In this document: piece by piece, positions 46,377 through 59,081 of the stretch
How the letters are laid out: each line of letters begins with the position of its first letter
Numbering within the stretch: the first letter of the stretch is position 1
DNA from: Phanerodontia chrysosporium
Taxonomy: Eukaryota > Basidiomycota > Agaricomycetes > Polyporales > Phanerochaetaceae
Direction: 5' to 3'
Assembly: GCA_001910725.1 (NCBI GenBank)
Contig: MJGA01000064.1
Coordinates: 1-64,000 of the forward strand
DNA length: 64,000 bases
The notes under the pieces: generated by a model
Databases searched by the model: none
Told to the model about the DNA's origin: nothing
What the model saw: the letters and a program-made list of their open reading frames with translations, nothing else
Made by a program: the position numbers and the translations under genes

Positions 46377-49129
46377 ATGGCCGATGCGTCTTTCAAAGAC
46401 GTGCCAGAGATATTCGAGGTACGTCGAGTCGCTATACAACTCAGACACCATCTGACTCGGCGCAGGTCGACCTCGGAGAGGCGGTGACCGCGCGTACCGA
46501 AGCCCTCTGTACGTGTTACACGCCGTTCGAGCGCGAGAGATACTCCGGAGCTGACCTCTCCGCCACGCCTCAGCTACCTTCAGGGAACTCGGCCCTCCAG
46601 ACCTCGTACATGTCGTCAAGAGCGCAGGACGCAGCGGGCACCGTGACGTGCGTCGGTCTCCATTCTTCTTGGACGCAAAGCTCACCGCAGTGCACAGCTC
46701 GGGTCGTACCATTACGTGTCGGGGGTCGACGCGTCTTCCTCGGCTTCATTAGCAGCATACATCAACTCCCTCACGTACGCTATCGAGGATGACGCGGGAT
46801 GGTTCTCAAAGGGCACTGGGTGGAAAGTCCGGAATGGGTGCTACTGGTGCGTGGGCTTTGAACATCACCTTTGATGGTTACAATAACGCCGCTCTTCCAG
46901 CTGCTTCAACGCCTTCTCGAGAGTCGATGTTCGCGTCGACGTCAAGATCCCCGGAGGAGTACACGCTTACGTTGTTGACTTGCGCGGGAACGGTACGTTG
47001 AGCACGCTCAGATCTCTACGGCACTGCCCATTTAACCCGCATATACAGACATGAAGCAACACCGGAGATCTGGCAAGAGACATATCTGTCTGCACTGCTC
47101 CGTGCCATTCTCTACTCCGACGATTCCACGTACTGGCTTGAAGCGTACCGCAAGCTCGATCCAATAACAACACCTGAGGGCGAATTGCGCTTCCTGCAAG
47201 CCGCCGAGGTCCTCTTCCAGAAAGGTTGGCAAGTCGGGTCGGACCCCGAGATCCAGGTTGCCACCGTCGTCTCGAACCACCTCACCAACGCAATCATGAA
47301 ATACTTTGGGGATAGCGGCAGATACCAGCACGCCGCTAACCTCTTTGAGAAGTTGAGTGCGAAAGAACCCGAGGTGTCGTCGTTGCTGGCTAGATCCTAT
47401 ATCGGGATGAGTGCGCATACCATCGTCTTGCCGAGTTGGAAACACGCTAATCCTCTCCATTCCAGATGAAGAGGTCAAGGCGGTGCAGATCATGTCCGCT
47501 GCAATGCGTCAAACACCACAATCATACACCTTGCTGCATGTCCAGTGTGACTTCCTCAGATCCAAAGGCAACTTTGAGTGGGCGCTCAAACTAGCTCGGC
47601 AAGCTGTGAACTGTGCGCCCAGCGAGTTCGTGACATGGGAGAAGCTCACGGAGATTTACATTGACCTTGGGATGTACGACTCGGTGCGTGGATTCGGCTT
47701 CTGTATTGAATAGTTTTTGACGGCAAGATAGGCCCTGTTGACCTTGAACTCGTGTCCAATGTTCACATACAACGGAAGAGATGCACACAGGAACCTTCCT
47801 GCATCACGAGTACATCTTCCGCCCAAAGGTCAAATCGTCGACATTCTGCCTGAACGGGTCAAGACAGAAGACGACGAGGTGAGTCTGATACCCGCTGCCA
47901 GTTGTACCTTTCAATAACGACTGAAGTAGGCGGACCCGGCATTGCTCCGCTTACCCGCACCGGGCTTGCGAGGTACATGGGCGAGAGCCTACGCGTTGCT
48001 CACTCGGCTCGTGTCGAAGATCGGCTGGGACGAGCTCCTCAAGACGCGAAGTGCCGTTTTCGTCATGGAGGAAGAGTACCGGCAGCAGAAGGCGCAGAGC
48101 GAGGGGCACACAAACGCGTCGACGACCGTCATCCACGAAGACGGCTCTGTGACGCAAGGAAGCTCGACGCTCGCGACGAAAGACGCCGACGACAACGCAT
48201 CCACCAAGGGTGTGCGCTCGACATCCGGCACGCCGTCACACTCCCCGAAGAGCTCGGGAGCCAACGGCGACGCTGCGGACGCGGGCGTCGAAGCCGTCAC
48301 CAACGGCATCCCGACGATCCGGCTCTCGACCGAGAGCAGCCGCGAGCAGGTTCCCGACGCGGAGCAGGCGAATGGCGCGACGAAGAGCGGGGAGGGCGAG
48401 GCGGCCGGCGACGCGCTCGAGCGGCCCGTGCAGGCCGCCGCTGGCGAAGGTTCGCAGGATGACGCCAAGTCCACGTCAGGCCAGGCGCAGTCGGAGGCGT
48501 TCAGCTTCAGCAACAAGCGGCTCTGCGAGCGCTGGCTCGATAACCTGTTCATGGTCCTATACGAGGTACGTGCGGCGTGGTGCATGTGCGGGCGCGAGCT
48601 GATGGCTGGCAGGACCTCCGAGTATGGACGATCTTCCGGGCCGAGGTCGCGCACTTTAAGACGCAGCATGTGGCGTACCGCAAGACCGGCATGGAGTGGG
48701 AGATCTTGGGGGACCTCGGCCTGCGTCTGCACCACAAGGAGGAGGCAAAAGAGGCATACCAGCGGTGCCTTGACGGCAATCGGTACTCTGCCAAGCCGTG
48801 GATGAAGCTCATGGACATGTACGCGGAAGAGGGCGACATCCTCCGGACTCTGCAGGTCGGCATCCGCGTGGCTGCCTACCAGTATGGCGACTACACCGAG
48901 ATGACGGTGAGTGCTCTGGTTAGCGCAGGCAATGCAGTGGTTGATGGCCCATGATTACCAGTATCCGACGCAGATCGCACGTTGTCTGTTCAAGCTCGGG
49001 CAGATCCATGGGCACGCCAAGATCGAGTACACCCTTCTGAGCATGAGCCTCCCCGAAGCCGTCCTGAAGATCATGCAGAGCTTCCTGCACTACGGAAAAG
49101 TATTCAAAGTGGAAGGGTATGACTTCTAA
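46377..49129 (+). CDS. ChAPs family protein (Chs5-Arf1-binding, exomer subunit), ~746 aa
   Basis: Eleven exons: 46377-46418, 46466-46508, 46574-46647, 46698-46846, 46901-46992, 47057-47410, 47466-47683, 47732-47878, 47930-48565, 48613-48906, 48938-49129. Family blocks appear in order: ELGPPDLVHV, SYHYVSGVDASS, RVDVRVDVKIPG, AILYSDDSTYWLEAY, AAEVLFQKGW, then TPR-like helices (NFEWALKLARQAV), KRLCERWLDNLF and GKVFKVEGYDF at the end. In yeasts these proteins (Chs6, Bch1, Bud7) form exomer at the trans-Golgi network with Chs5 and Arf1 and export cargo such as chitin synthase. Exon 9 holds a low-complexity Ala/Glu/Ser/Thr insert of about 140 residues. The acceptor of exon 6 is uncertain: only an AAG at 47054-47056 keeps phase. 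Confidence 0.87.
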
Positions 49130-49397
49130 AGCTTCGGACGGATCGTTTGCTCCCTTGTCTTGTTTCTCCGCGCCTTCTGGTTAGTTAGTAGGTAGACATC
49201 GTATACCACCCGACTCCTTGTAATGCTATTGTTCTGCCCGGATGCTCTCTGTCCTGTTCGTGCGTTCTCTTGTGATTTCTGGTGCGCTCCTTTGTAGCCC
49301 GTGCAATGAGATTCTGGTTCGAGAAAGTCCCGAGATCCAGCGCGAGATCCGCCGTACGTCAGGCGCGTGAACCGAGGTTTCTTCATCCTGAACGACC

Positions 49398-50790
49398 ATG
49401 TCGACCTCTCCGCCTCTCCGCCGCCTGTCCTCCGCCAGCGACGCCAGTAGCAAGGAGTCGCTCATCAACGCATACGAGGCCGAGGAGGAGCGCATCATCA
49501 ACATCCTCTCGCGCAAGCTCGAGAAGGTCGGTGCGGGCCTCCGCGCGTGTGTGCTCGTGCGAGTTCGCTGACCCACCCCGCAGCTCAGGGAGGAGAAGAT
49601 CGAACTCGAGAACGCCCTCGAGGCCGAGTCCGAGCACCATGTGAACCGGCTCTCGCGCGAGATTTCGGCGCTGCGGCTCGCACAGCAGCAGGCCGTGAGC
49701 GGGAGCGGGACGCTGTCCCCTGTCGACGCCCGCGCGCCGCCCGCGGTGGACCCGCTGCAGCCGACGGCGGAGATGATGCTCGACGCGGTTCGTCGCGAGA
49801 ACGAACAGTTGCGGAGCCGCCTCATTGAGACTGAGCGGGACTACATACGCATAACGCGCCTGAACGAGATGTACCGGGAGGAGCTCATCGAGCATCGGCG
49901 CAGGGTGCGTCGCTGCTCTCGTTGTACCCTGTAGACTCTGCTGACCCTGCACGCAGGCAGGGCTGCCTGTTGATGACCTCATCGGACTGGCACCCTCCGC
50001 AGCGGATCCTCTGTCACAACCGCTACATCGGCGACCGTCGTCCTCTTCTGCATCCCCTAGCTTCACCCCTCAGTCACCAATCACACACTCCGCACGGGTA
50101 CCGATCCCACGACCGCCTTCACAAATACATCGTCCGTCGAACATCAGCCCATCGACGACGCCCCCATCGTCGTCGTCAGCATCGCTGTCGTCGCTGCCGC
50201 TCTTCTCGCCCGCCGCAGGGCAAAGCAACGCCACGAGCGCGACGACGCCCGGTTCGCTCGCCTCGCTGACGGATGGGCCCGCGACGCTCGTGCCGCGCGC
50301 GCTCGAGCTGACGTACCCGAGCGTGCCGCCGCCGTCCGTCGCGTCCTCGTTTGGCGAGCCACCGTCGCTCGGGAGCCCCGTGCGCTCGCCCGCGCTCGAC
50401 ACGATCTCGGAGCCCGTCGCGATCCCGCGTGCCGACGGCGCGCACCACGCCCACCACGCCCACCACGCGCGCGACCTGTCCGTCTCGCCCGCGGACTCGT
50501 TCAGCATGATGTCCCCGCGCCGCCCGTCGCTCAGCCCGCGTGCGTCGATGTACCTCGCGCGCCGCCCGAGTGCAGACCGCGTGCCCTGGGTGGGCGCCGA
50601 CGGGAGTGTGGCAGGGAGCCCCGCGCGCACGCGCAGCCGTATGGCGAGTTTGGAACGCGGTGCGAGAGTTGCAGAAACAGGGACATTAGTTCCCAGGCCC
50701 AGGCGGGAAAGCCTCGCCGGCGTGCGGGATGGCACACATCCTGACGCATCCGCCGAGCCAAAGTCGACCGTTGCTGTGGGCTCGACGTGA
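49398..50790 (+). CDS. CCDC6-like (DUF2046-type) coiled-coil protein, 427 aa
   Basis: Exons 49398-49526, 49584-49904 and 49957-50790 join in phase 0 over 57- and 52-nt introns. Residues of about 20-150 form a continuous coiled coil: ESLINAYEAEEERIINILSR, then KIELENALEAESEHHVNRLS, which is like the LEQEQE-ALVNRL core of CCDC6. The C-terminal 280 residues are Ser/Pro/Thr-rich and look disordered, with an HHAHHAHHA repeat and several SP sites that could be phosphorylated. Human CCDC6 takes part in checkpoint signalling; the fungal role is not known to me. It lies 268 bp downstream of the ChAPs stop on the same strand. Confidence 0.7.
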
Positions 50791-51295
50791 TGCCCGCTGG
50801 GGTGAGATTCTGGACTGTTTATGCTACTGTTACTATTACTTTCTCCCCGGAGTGCAAGTTGCTTCACAAAAGGACTACGATGTTGTGTACTATACCTCTT
50901 AGTAGTGTAGCATTCGTGTAGGAATAATATTGCACGGCCAAAGTGCAACATGACAGTCCATCATGGGTTCCCACTTGAGCAATGTTGAGATTAGACTACT
51001 CAGAGATAGGACATCTTCCTAAATGCTAACACCTTAGCGATGTCCTCTACTGTGTGACCAGCCCTTCCGCCAGCAAAACTGTAACGAATCTGAGGTATGA
51101 GCTCATCGTACAGCGCATCAAGCGCATCACAACGCGTATCAGGGTTAGCAGGCGTCCGGCTCTGGACCTCAGCCTGTTGCGACTTGCCACCTCTCTACCG
51201 TCTTCTTTGCTTCCCTCTCGGCGTCGGGCTCGCCGTCGTCTCGTGTCTAGCTACGGGCTTCAGCATACTGACCACTCGTCGCCGACTACCCCGCC
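50791..51295. other. Intergenic, no gene supported
   Basis: Spacer between the CCDC6-like and fucosyltransferase-like genes. The ORF that starts at 51097 is an out-of-frame shadow of the next gene. Confidence 0.5.
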
Positions 51296-53281
51296 ATGTT
51301 CGAGCAGAACGGCAGGAACCGCCATGGACGCGACCGCCTCGCCAAGCCTCCCCTGTACGACCCCGAGGACACCGAATGGGGCCTGCTCAGCCCCCGGCCA
51401 CTGACCCGTTGGACGAAGCGACGTCCATCCAGACGCGTGGTTGTCATTCTCGTCTGCGTATTCATCGCGTGCGTGTACGGCGTGCGCGTCTGGCGCGAGC
51501 AGCAGTACCTCGAGGAGCAGCGGTCACTCGCGGAACAGCGGCACCTACAGCACCTGGAGAAGCAGGAGGAGTGGGAGAGGACACAGCAGCGGTTGGCAGA
51601 GGAGCTCGCAAAACAGCAGGAGGAGGAACGAGAGAAGCCTCCAGAGGACCCCTGGGCAGGGCGGCCACGGCCTCCACTGTTCGGCCAATACCACCAGGCC
51701 GAGCTCGCGCTGCCGCAGCACCATGTCGCCGACCCCTTCGCAAATGGGAAGAAATACATGTGGGTAGAAAACCACGTACACAGTGAGTACATTGCCTCCT
51801 CGGACGCTTTGTCGAGTGCAAAGCTCTACCTTCACGCTCGCGTGCCATTTCGTGAATGGCTGACACCATGAACGCAGGTCTTGGGTGGGGAAACTACATG
51901 CAAGACCTGGTATTCAACTCTCTACTCGCATACAGTGCCGGCAGATCGTACGTCGCAGTCGGTATGCCTCCGCCTCTTCGAAACTGACCGCGTGACCTCG
52001 TGCAGGTTTGTCTTTGACAACTACACATGGAACCGGGATGGTTCAGAATACTCGGACTACAATGGACGACTCATACCGTCCCAAATCCCGTTGTCCGCTC
52101 TTATTTCGGGTACGTGTAGCATCTCGGCTCCGCAGTGCTCAGGCTCACGCTTTGCTGTGCATAGGGCCCATTAACGGCGGCCCGTTCTTTGAGAACGATA
52201 CGACCCTACGGACAGTTCAGAAAAAGTACTGGGACAAGATCTGCCCCGAACCGAGGATGGTCTCGACCTACGACGTCAAGAAGCTCTATAACGGAACTGA
52301 TCCTACTGCTCTCACCATCTTGAACACATGGGTAGAAGAACTCAGCAAGATCGACGACCCATGTGTGATGATAGATGGTTACACAGAGCGTATCTTTGAT
52401 ATGTAGTAAGTACCGTACGTCTCTGTCAATTCTGACGTTTGACCTAATGCCGCCCAGCTTGTATGGTCAAAAACACCGATTACTGGACATCTGGCCAGTC
52501 CTGGCAGAGTCGCCCAATGTCAGACTCCTTGGTTACTCGCCCCTGATACATGCCGCGTTTGAGGCGAACCGAGACCTCTTCACCACTCTCCCAATACAGG
52601 AGCCATACTTCCCCTGCTCAGCTGTGCCTGGCGTGTCGACAGAGGGCGTCTTGGTGTCGAAAACGCCAACACGCTGCTCCGACCCCTACCAGCCGATTCC
52701 CGGCCTCCTCGCGATACACCTCCGCCGCGGCGACTTCGCGGAGCACTGCGAGCACCTCGCGCGCTGGTCCGCGCAGTGGATGGGGTTCAACTCGTTCCCA
52801 TCGTTCCTGGACCAGTGGGAGTCGCCGGAGGGCGGAGGGAACGGCGAGTCGACGGAGGAGAACATGGCGGCGTACATGAAGCACTGCTACCCGACCATCG
52901 AGCAGATCATCGCGCGCATCGCTGAGGTGCGGCGGCACCCCGCGTCGAAGGGCTCAAGGACGTGTACCTCATGACGAACGGCAAGCCCGACTGGGTGAAC
53001 GAGCTCAAGGCGGCCCTCCGCGCGATGGGTGGCTGGGACAAGATCGCGAGCAGCCGCGACATGACGCTCACCGCGGAGCAGAAGGAGGTCTCGCAAGCGG
53101 TCGATATGATGATCGGCGAGCGGGCGCAGGTGCTGCTCGGCAATGGGGTGAGAGCGCTGCCCACCGCTTACCGGGGAATATCGCTGACTTGGTCTTTGTG
53201 CAGTGGTCGAGTATGACCTCGAACATCGTCATGATGCGGATGGCCCGAGGGGTCGCCCCGGAGACCAACCGCATGCTGTGA
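51296..53281 (+). CDS. Type II membrane O-fucosyltransferase-like protein (~556 aa; one-base break)
   Basis: Exons 51296-51782, 51878-51947, 52006-52109, 52165-52405, 52458-53147 and 53204-53281. A short cytoplasmic N-terminus precedes one membrane span (VVVILVCVFIACVYGVRVW, ~48-66), then a Glu/Gln-rich coiled stem (LEEQRSLAEQRH...). The lumenal part has GLGWGNYMQDLVFN, the sugar-nucleotide motif HLRRGDF, and the C-terminal WSSMTSNIVMMRMARG, a pattern shared with GDP-fucose protein O-fucosyltransferases. It would act in the Golgi or ER lumen. The frame changes at 52949-52952: a GGG before CTCAAGGAC is one G short of keeping GLKDVYLMTNG in frame. With that base the model closes exactly, so an assembly deletion is likely. 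Confidence 0.75.
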
Positions 53282-54305
53282 TCATATTGCTACGAGCACG
53301 GACGGTGGAGGCCTGTATTCTACTAATTTCTCACCACCATATCGACCACCATCGCACGTTAGGTATCGCATTACATATCCACTCCTAATTCTATGACGTA
53401 TAACTCAACTCCGCCGTTCTCCCGCTCGAGTGTCCTTGAATGTAAGTTACGGGTAGATTGTTGAACGTACTTCACCTATTGGTGATGGCCAGCTGCAAGT
53501 TCCATTCATAGCGACTGACATCTCAGTAGATTCAGCGCTCGGCTTCATAGGTACGTCCCATGCGGATCGCTTACTTTTTTCACTGACCGTACCGACTTCA
53601 GGCGCTATTACTATCAACCCTATTCTGAGCAGTTCGTGCTGCCATGGAACTTGAGTCCTTGAAATCCACTTCCAGAGCCTCCCCAGGTCGGACTCATCTG
53701 CCTCCGCAGGTGCGCTGTGTCACGTATCACAGTTGCTACTTCCCGCCCCTGCGACTTGAAAGTCGTATATCAAACAGATCTACTTGCTTGCATATCCCTT
53801 GTACGTCGTGCGACCAGGCACCACTGCTGCCTGAGAAGAAGCCACGACTTTTGCACGTTGAGCAGAGGCTCCGTTTCCTCCCGAAATTAACCTTCGTGTA
53901 ACCCTCATGGCAATAACCCCCATGTATGCAGGTCTCGTCTCCTCTTCTCTCTCACCACCACAACAAAGAGTTCGGTGCGTTCAAGTTTAACACCCTCTTG
54001 TGGCGCAGGAGCTGAACCAGTGAAGTCCACACAGTCACGAGAGTACACCTCGCATCATATGTCGTGTGTTGGAGCCGTTCACGCAGCGCTATTGGCTGCT
54101 GTAATTTCTATCATAGTAAGTCCCAGCGTCATGCTCTATCCTATTGGGTATTAACAGCCCTTAGGTGTCTTGGCGAGTCGTCAGTGTCGCCAGAAAGAAA
54201 GTATACCACGACAAGGTTAGCATCTGTAAAGCTCTACTATGCAACCCTGACGGTTGAAAATAGGCTACAAGCCCTGGCTTACCAGGCCTTCTTGATGATG
54301 CCGAC
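53282..54305. other. Intergenic, no gene supported
   Basis: AT-richer sequence with short ORFs only. An acceptor-like AATAG at about 54254-54258 could begin the first HET3 exon, whose 5' partner was not found. Confidence 0.45.
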
Positions 54306-56404
54306 ATGAGGAGACTCGTCATCAAGCTGGAGGGTACACACATCGCACATCGGTGTGCGAATCCCCCATGGGAGTTAGACTGGGGCGGTCACAGAAGCCA
54401 TACAATACCACGTTCGCTCGGAAAACGCATCACCTCACCAGGAGACTCCGCTACGCACCGAGAACAGAATCGTCTAAATCTCTGGGGGATGGTTCAACTC
54501 CTGGAGTCCACTGTCCAGCACACATTCTGCTCACGTCAGCCCCACACGTCGGTCGTCCTATCTACACGCTACTTCCTCCTCCACTTTCCAACACGGACCT
54601 TCCCGTCGTTCCTCTCCAGCGTATTCATGTAGGCCAGTGTGCAATCCCAAACGAGTTAGCCGACCAAAATTGTCGTACTATGCCGCTCGAAACTCTCGTT
54701 CGCATGCTCAATGAGGTGCTGGGATCAAGGCACACCGTCAAGGATCCTGGAGTCAAGGAATGCCTGGAGTATTGTCTTGCGTGTCTGAACCAAGAACAGT
54801 GCGACTTCGGGATCATCTATGGACTTGTGCGACAGTGGTGGGAGAAGGAGAGCCTCATCGACGCGAAGTATGAGATGCACAGCCGCTTCGAGCAGCTCTC
54901 AGACCAAAGGAAGAAGGCAAAGGTCCGGAACGCATACTTGAAGACCGCAAACCTGCCACCTCGATCTGTATGGGATCTTTACAGTAACCGTGTGGTGCCA
55001 GTGCACGTCCTTCCCCTGCTACCTGCCGACTCCTCAGATATGCAGAACAACGATCACAGTTCCGCTGAATTCTGGTTCATCTCGCACAGTCGAGTTGAGC
55101 ATCATGCTCTACAGTTCATTTCAACAAACATCAACGGCGGACAGCATCCAGTCCCGATCCCATCTTCAACGACCCTTGACCATATCCGCATCGAGTTGCT
55201 CAATATGGGAGCTCAATATGTCTGGGTTGATGCCCTGTGTGTTAACATGACATTTGAGCCAGAGCGGGGTATACAATACAAGATCAATGGCGACGATTGT
55301 CTGCTTGACGTTCCATCCAATGGTCGACTCTTTCGATCTAGTTCCCAGCCGTGTGTCGTCTATTTCAATGGCCTGGGCTTACCCTTGACACATCTTACAC
55401 TTCTGTTTCGTCACCTTACCACTGGCTGAAGAGAGTGTGGACATTGCAAGAATCTGTGGACACCTGGCTACCTGGAGGGCTCACTGCAAAGCTTGACACC
55501 TCAACTGACAGGTTGCTGTTTGCTCGCTTCAAGAGCGTTCTACGCAATATTTACCGTGCCGGAGAACAAGTAGCCCTAGTAGAGGACCTGAAGTCTCGTA
55601 ACTGTGCCCATGGCCATGAAAGGATTGCTTGCCTTGCGACCATCTTTAACGGTGGTACATTACCTATTGGACTTGAGGTCTTCAACTATCATTCACACGG
55701 CCTAGATGCAGACAAAGTCGAGAAGATTTGGCAGATCTACATCAAGCATATGTCAGATGCTTTCCGTACATCCCTCTTTCTCGAATATGAATCAAGTGAT
55801 AGAACACTGGGCATGTGGCCCTCTTGGAGGGTGTACTGCTCCGGACCAGCACTACCGCGTGCATCTCCAGCTAAGGAAGAGTACTTGAGTCTGGTTGACC
55901 CTGCCGATCTTGCAGACCATTCAGCTCCTGGAATCTACACCCAAAAAGGATATGCAGTTGGACCCTGCAAAATTGAACTGCTTAACAAAGGAGTTGTTAA
56001 CCCCGATGGCACACAAGATATGAAGCTGACCTTCGACACTGTGAAGAATGCCACTGATCCCAAGAACCCTAAGAAGTCCCTCATCTCACTCAGGATCTCT
56101 GGGATGCATGGACTACAGAGGCTTAACCCAACAGATTATATGTTCTACTTGGTATTGGTCTGCGGCGAAAGGAGCACTGGATTATCCTTGAGCATGCTGC
56201 TGCAGGCCTTGGGACGATCAAGCTTCAGGCTGCCATACACTTCAGGTACAGAAGCATGGCATAGTCTGTACGATGCCAGGAGAAAGTGCAATACTGTCTG
56301 AGTCAGAGGCTCATCTATTTCTGCCACAGTCCCCACACATAAAGGTTAAGTACATTCAAGACTCTGCTGAGATGTCACATGTATCCAGCCAGGCACAAAG
56401 GTAA
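54306..56404 (+). pseudogene. HET3: HET-domain gene without ZZ fingers, at least four frame breaks
   Basis: Successive frames match the HET module of ZZ-HET1/2: NRLNLWGMVQLL; RIHVGQCAIPNELAD; PRSVWDLYSNRVVPVHV; FISHSRVEHH; YVWVDALCVNM; FNGLGLPL; then after a break YHWLKRVWTLQES, and later LLGIGLRRKEHWIILE. Breaks lie near 54510, 55383, 56145 and 56245, and each can be explained by loss of one base. There are no nonsense codons inside the matched segments. The HET hallmark blocks are diverged (SHSRV for SHSWV, CVNM for CLRQ). The start and any upstream exon are unresolved. Coding GC is visibly lower than in ZZ-HET1/2. Either a pseudogene or a gene damaged by assembly errors. Confidence 0.7.
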
Positions 56405-56474
56405 GCATGATACACTTCATTGTGCATCAGGGCAAATACCTAGTACTGAACTCAAGATTGCTGCCCAGACGACC

Positions 56475-58538
56475 ATGAGAAAGTTCAAGTTTGATGGCCA
56501 TAGCAGCATCAGCTGTGATGACGCTCCATGGGCCATAACAAAACCCTATGGCAGCCTGAAGGTCACTATTCCCCGTGAAATGAGCAAGCGTGTCACCTCT
56601 GAGCCATGTGAAGAACATTCCAGCCTAGAGGACTGTGCTGCCAGAAACCGAATTATGATTTGGGGCCAAGTTATGCTGGCTACTGCTTTTCAGGCCACTC
56701 GCCTTGACTCTCCAGGTTCTCGAACCATGACAACTGCTATACCCTCACTGTTAGATCAAGATCTCTTCACATCTGCATCAAGCAAAGAAGGAGCCTATTA
56801 TACACTCACTCCTCCACCATCCACTATCCCCTTTCAGCGCATACATACTGGCAATGGAGTTATTCCCAATGAGGTGGCTGATATACCTTGCCAATTTTTG
56901 ACAATCGAAGAACTGCTAAAGCGCTTAAACTCAGTGATGAAGACGCAGTATACCTTGAGACTCCTGGCCTTTCTGCATGCCTCTTGGACACTCGCAATGA
57001 TTTGTGGGACTTCGGAGAAGTGTATGGTTTCCTTCGCCCGCGATGGCTCGACAACAAGTTTCGTGATCTCCATAGCGCAATGGGACGCATGAGACAAGTC
57101 ATGGAAGATCTGCGTGTTGCTACTCTCAGGGATTCCTACATTAGCAATGGCAAGTTGCCTCCCCGACGAGTATGGGACCTTCACAGCAATAGAGTCCTCC
57201 CCTTCTATTACCTTGCTGATGGTCATGGGATTGATTTTCGGGCCATTCCTTCGAACGTCTGGTGTGTCTCGCACAGCTGGGTTGATGAGACCAGACGCCA
57301 GCTAGTCTGGACACCTGTCAACGGAAGGGAATGGCCAGTTCCAATTCCCCGTGGCACGAGTATCGACCACATTCGAACTGAACTATTGAACATGGGCGCA
57401 GAGTATGTCTGGATAGATGTGTTCTGCCTCCGCCGGGAGACTGAAAATCAAGATCTCGAGAACCTGAGGAGGGAAGAGTGGAAAACAGATGTACCAACCA
57501 TTGGATACATCTACCACGAGTCTCCACATAGACCGTGCATCACCTACTTCAATGGGCTTGGATTACCATTCGAGACAACCAGTGATGTGGTGCAGTCCCC
57601 TTACCACTGGATCAACCGGGCATGGACGATGCAGGAGTGTGTCCCTGCTTGGATTCCTGCTGGTCTCACAGGGGAGAAACAACCAGGAAGCCAAGGATTC
57701 TTCGCCCGCGTCAACAGGGTCATCCGTAGTCTTGCAGACATGGCTGAGCGTGTCCTCCTAATTGAGGACATCAGAGATCGCTACAGTGCCAGAAAACTTG
57801 ATAGAATCCAAGGGCTCGGATACCTGCTGGGATGCGAAACGCTCCAATCTATGAGTTGAAGAATGAAGATGAGGAGGCAGGCCTCGAAGAGTCTTGGCAC
57901 CAACTCATCAAGCATATGCATAAGCGACCGCGCACCCTTATCTTCCTCTTGCAACCGCCTGGCGAAGCTTTCAGCCCGTGGATCTCATGGAAAAAATACT
58001 CCAGTGTAATACCTTGGACCTGTCACCCCTCAGACAACCTTGGGGAGGATCTACAGCTGATGGACCGTATGGACCTAGGAAAACCTGGCGCAAACGGGAA
58101 TATCGCCACTTGGGCTATGTCACAAAAGAGTGCTCCATCTGGTTGAAAGACGATGATTATCGCGACATACGAAACACGAAGCATCAGCCCGCCAGAATAT
58201 ACTTCGACGGTCAACGTATAGATGTGACCGTCACCACCAAACTGGGAGTCATCTCGAATAAGGTCCCCTACAAACTTGTTGGTATCGGGAAACCTTGGAA
58301 AGAATATTGGGTCGTCGTTGAGGACGTCGGAAGACGAGGCGTTAAAGATGAAAATTTTATCGAGGCGATCAAGTGGGCCGTCTTGTGGCTCGACAAAGAT
58401 TCAGCGGCATTGATCGAGGATCAGGAGATGGGGCAACCAGGAACGGCGGTGGTGTATCTGCCAGTTATAGACGCGAAAAGAAGAAGCCATCACGTTCAAA
58501 CATACGTAGAGATATTTGACCGTTTCTCTGCCCAATGA
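56475..58538 (+). pseudogene. HET4: HET-domain gene without ZZ fingers, three frame breaks
   Basis: Three frames in turn cover the full module: FDGHSSISCDDAPW through RIHTGNGVIPNEVADIPC; then LWDFGEVYGFLRPRW, PPRRVWDLHSNRVLPF, CVSHSWVDE, YVWIDVFCLRR, FNGLGLPF, RAWTMQECVPAW; then IYELKNEDEEAGLEESWHQL; then YKLVGIGKPWKEYWVVVEDV to a stop at 58538. Breaks lie near 56957, 57845 and 58085, each a one-base loss, without internal stops in the matched parts. HET hallmark residues are better kept than in HET3. MRKFKF at 56475 is the nearest clear start; the 5' exon is uncertain. A tandem neighbour and likely duplicate of HET3. AT-richer than the ZZ-HET genes. Confidence 0.75.
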
Positions 58539-59081
58539 TCTGTATATATGGTTTACGGTCATGCCTCCTTCTCTCTCTCTGATTCACCTGTTGTAACTTC
58601 AGACTCGACTCAATGTCCCGGCACTACAATTATATATGCAATTCTTCACACAATAACCATCAGTGCGTCTAGGGAATAATACATTGCTCGCGGCTAACCG
58701 AGGGTAGATATCAATCAAAACGACGAGACCGCGGGGGTCGGACGACTAGCGTGGTATGTCCTAGGAGGGGGGGTATAGTATAGACAGCGGACGGTCCAAA
58801 ACAAGAACAAAACAAGAAGATGAACGAGCGATACAACATGGAGCGTGCGCGGCGCAGGACGACAGCGCGCACACGGGATGAGCAGTATACAGTGACGAAT
58901 GTAGGCATGACGGGGCGTGAGGGCGGCGTGGCAGGCGTGGCGTGGCGTGGCGGCGCAGTGCGGCGTTTGGACGGCTTTTGAGGCGGCCGAGGGGTGGCCG
59001 GTGGACGGATGTCGGTCAGTCGATGTAACTGGGTCGAGATAGACGGGGGGTGAGCGTCGCCTGGGTGGGCCGGGGCAGAAG
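58539..59081. other. Intergenic between convergent genes
   Basis: Holds the 3' flanks of HET4 (forward strand) and the G-alpha gene (reverse strand). G-rich repeats of the GGCGTGGC type lie at about 58,920-58,960. No gene. Confidence 0.5.

Noticed and set aside
46025..46792. 255-codon forward ORF running from element B into the ChAPs gene
   Set aside because: It crosses the element's right repeat and reads ChAPs introns and exons out of frame.
56395..56475. HET3 and HET4 as one spliced transcript through the GTAAGC at 56401
   Set aside because: The available acceptor before IAAQTT is in the wrong phase for either upstream frame, and HET3 already contains a complete C-terminal module.
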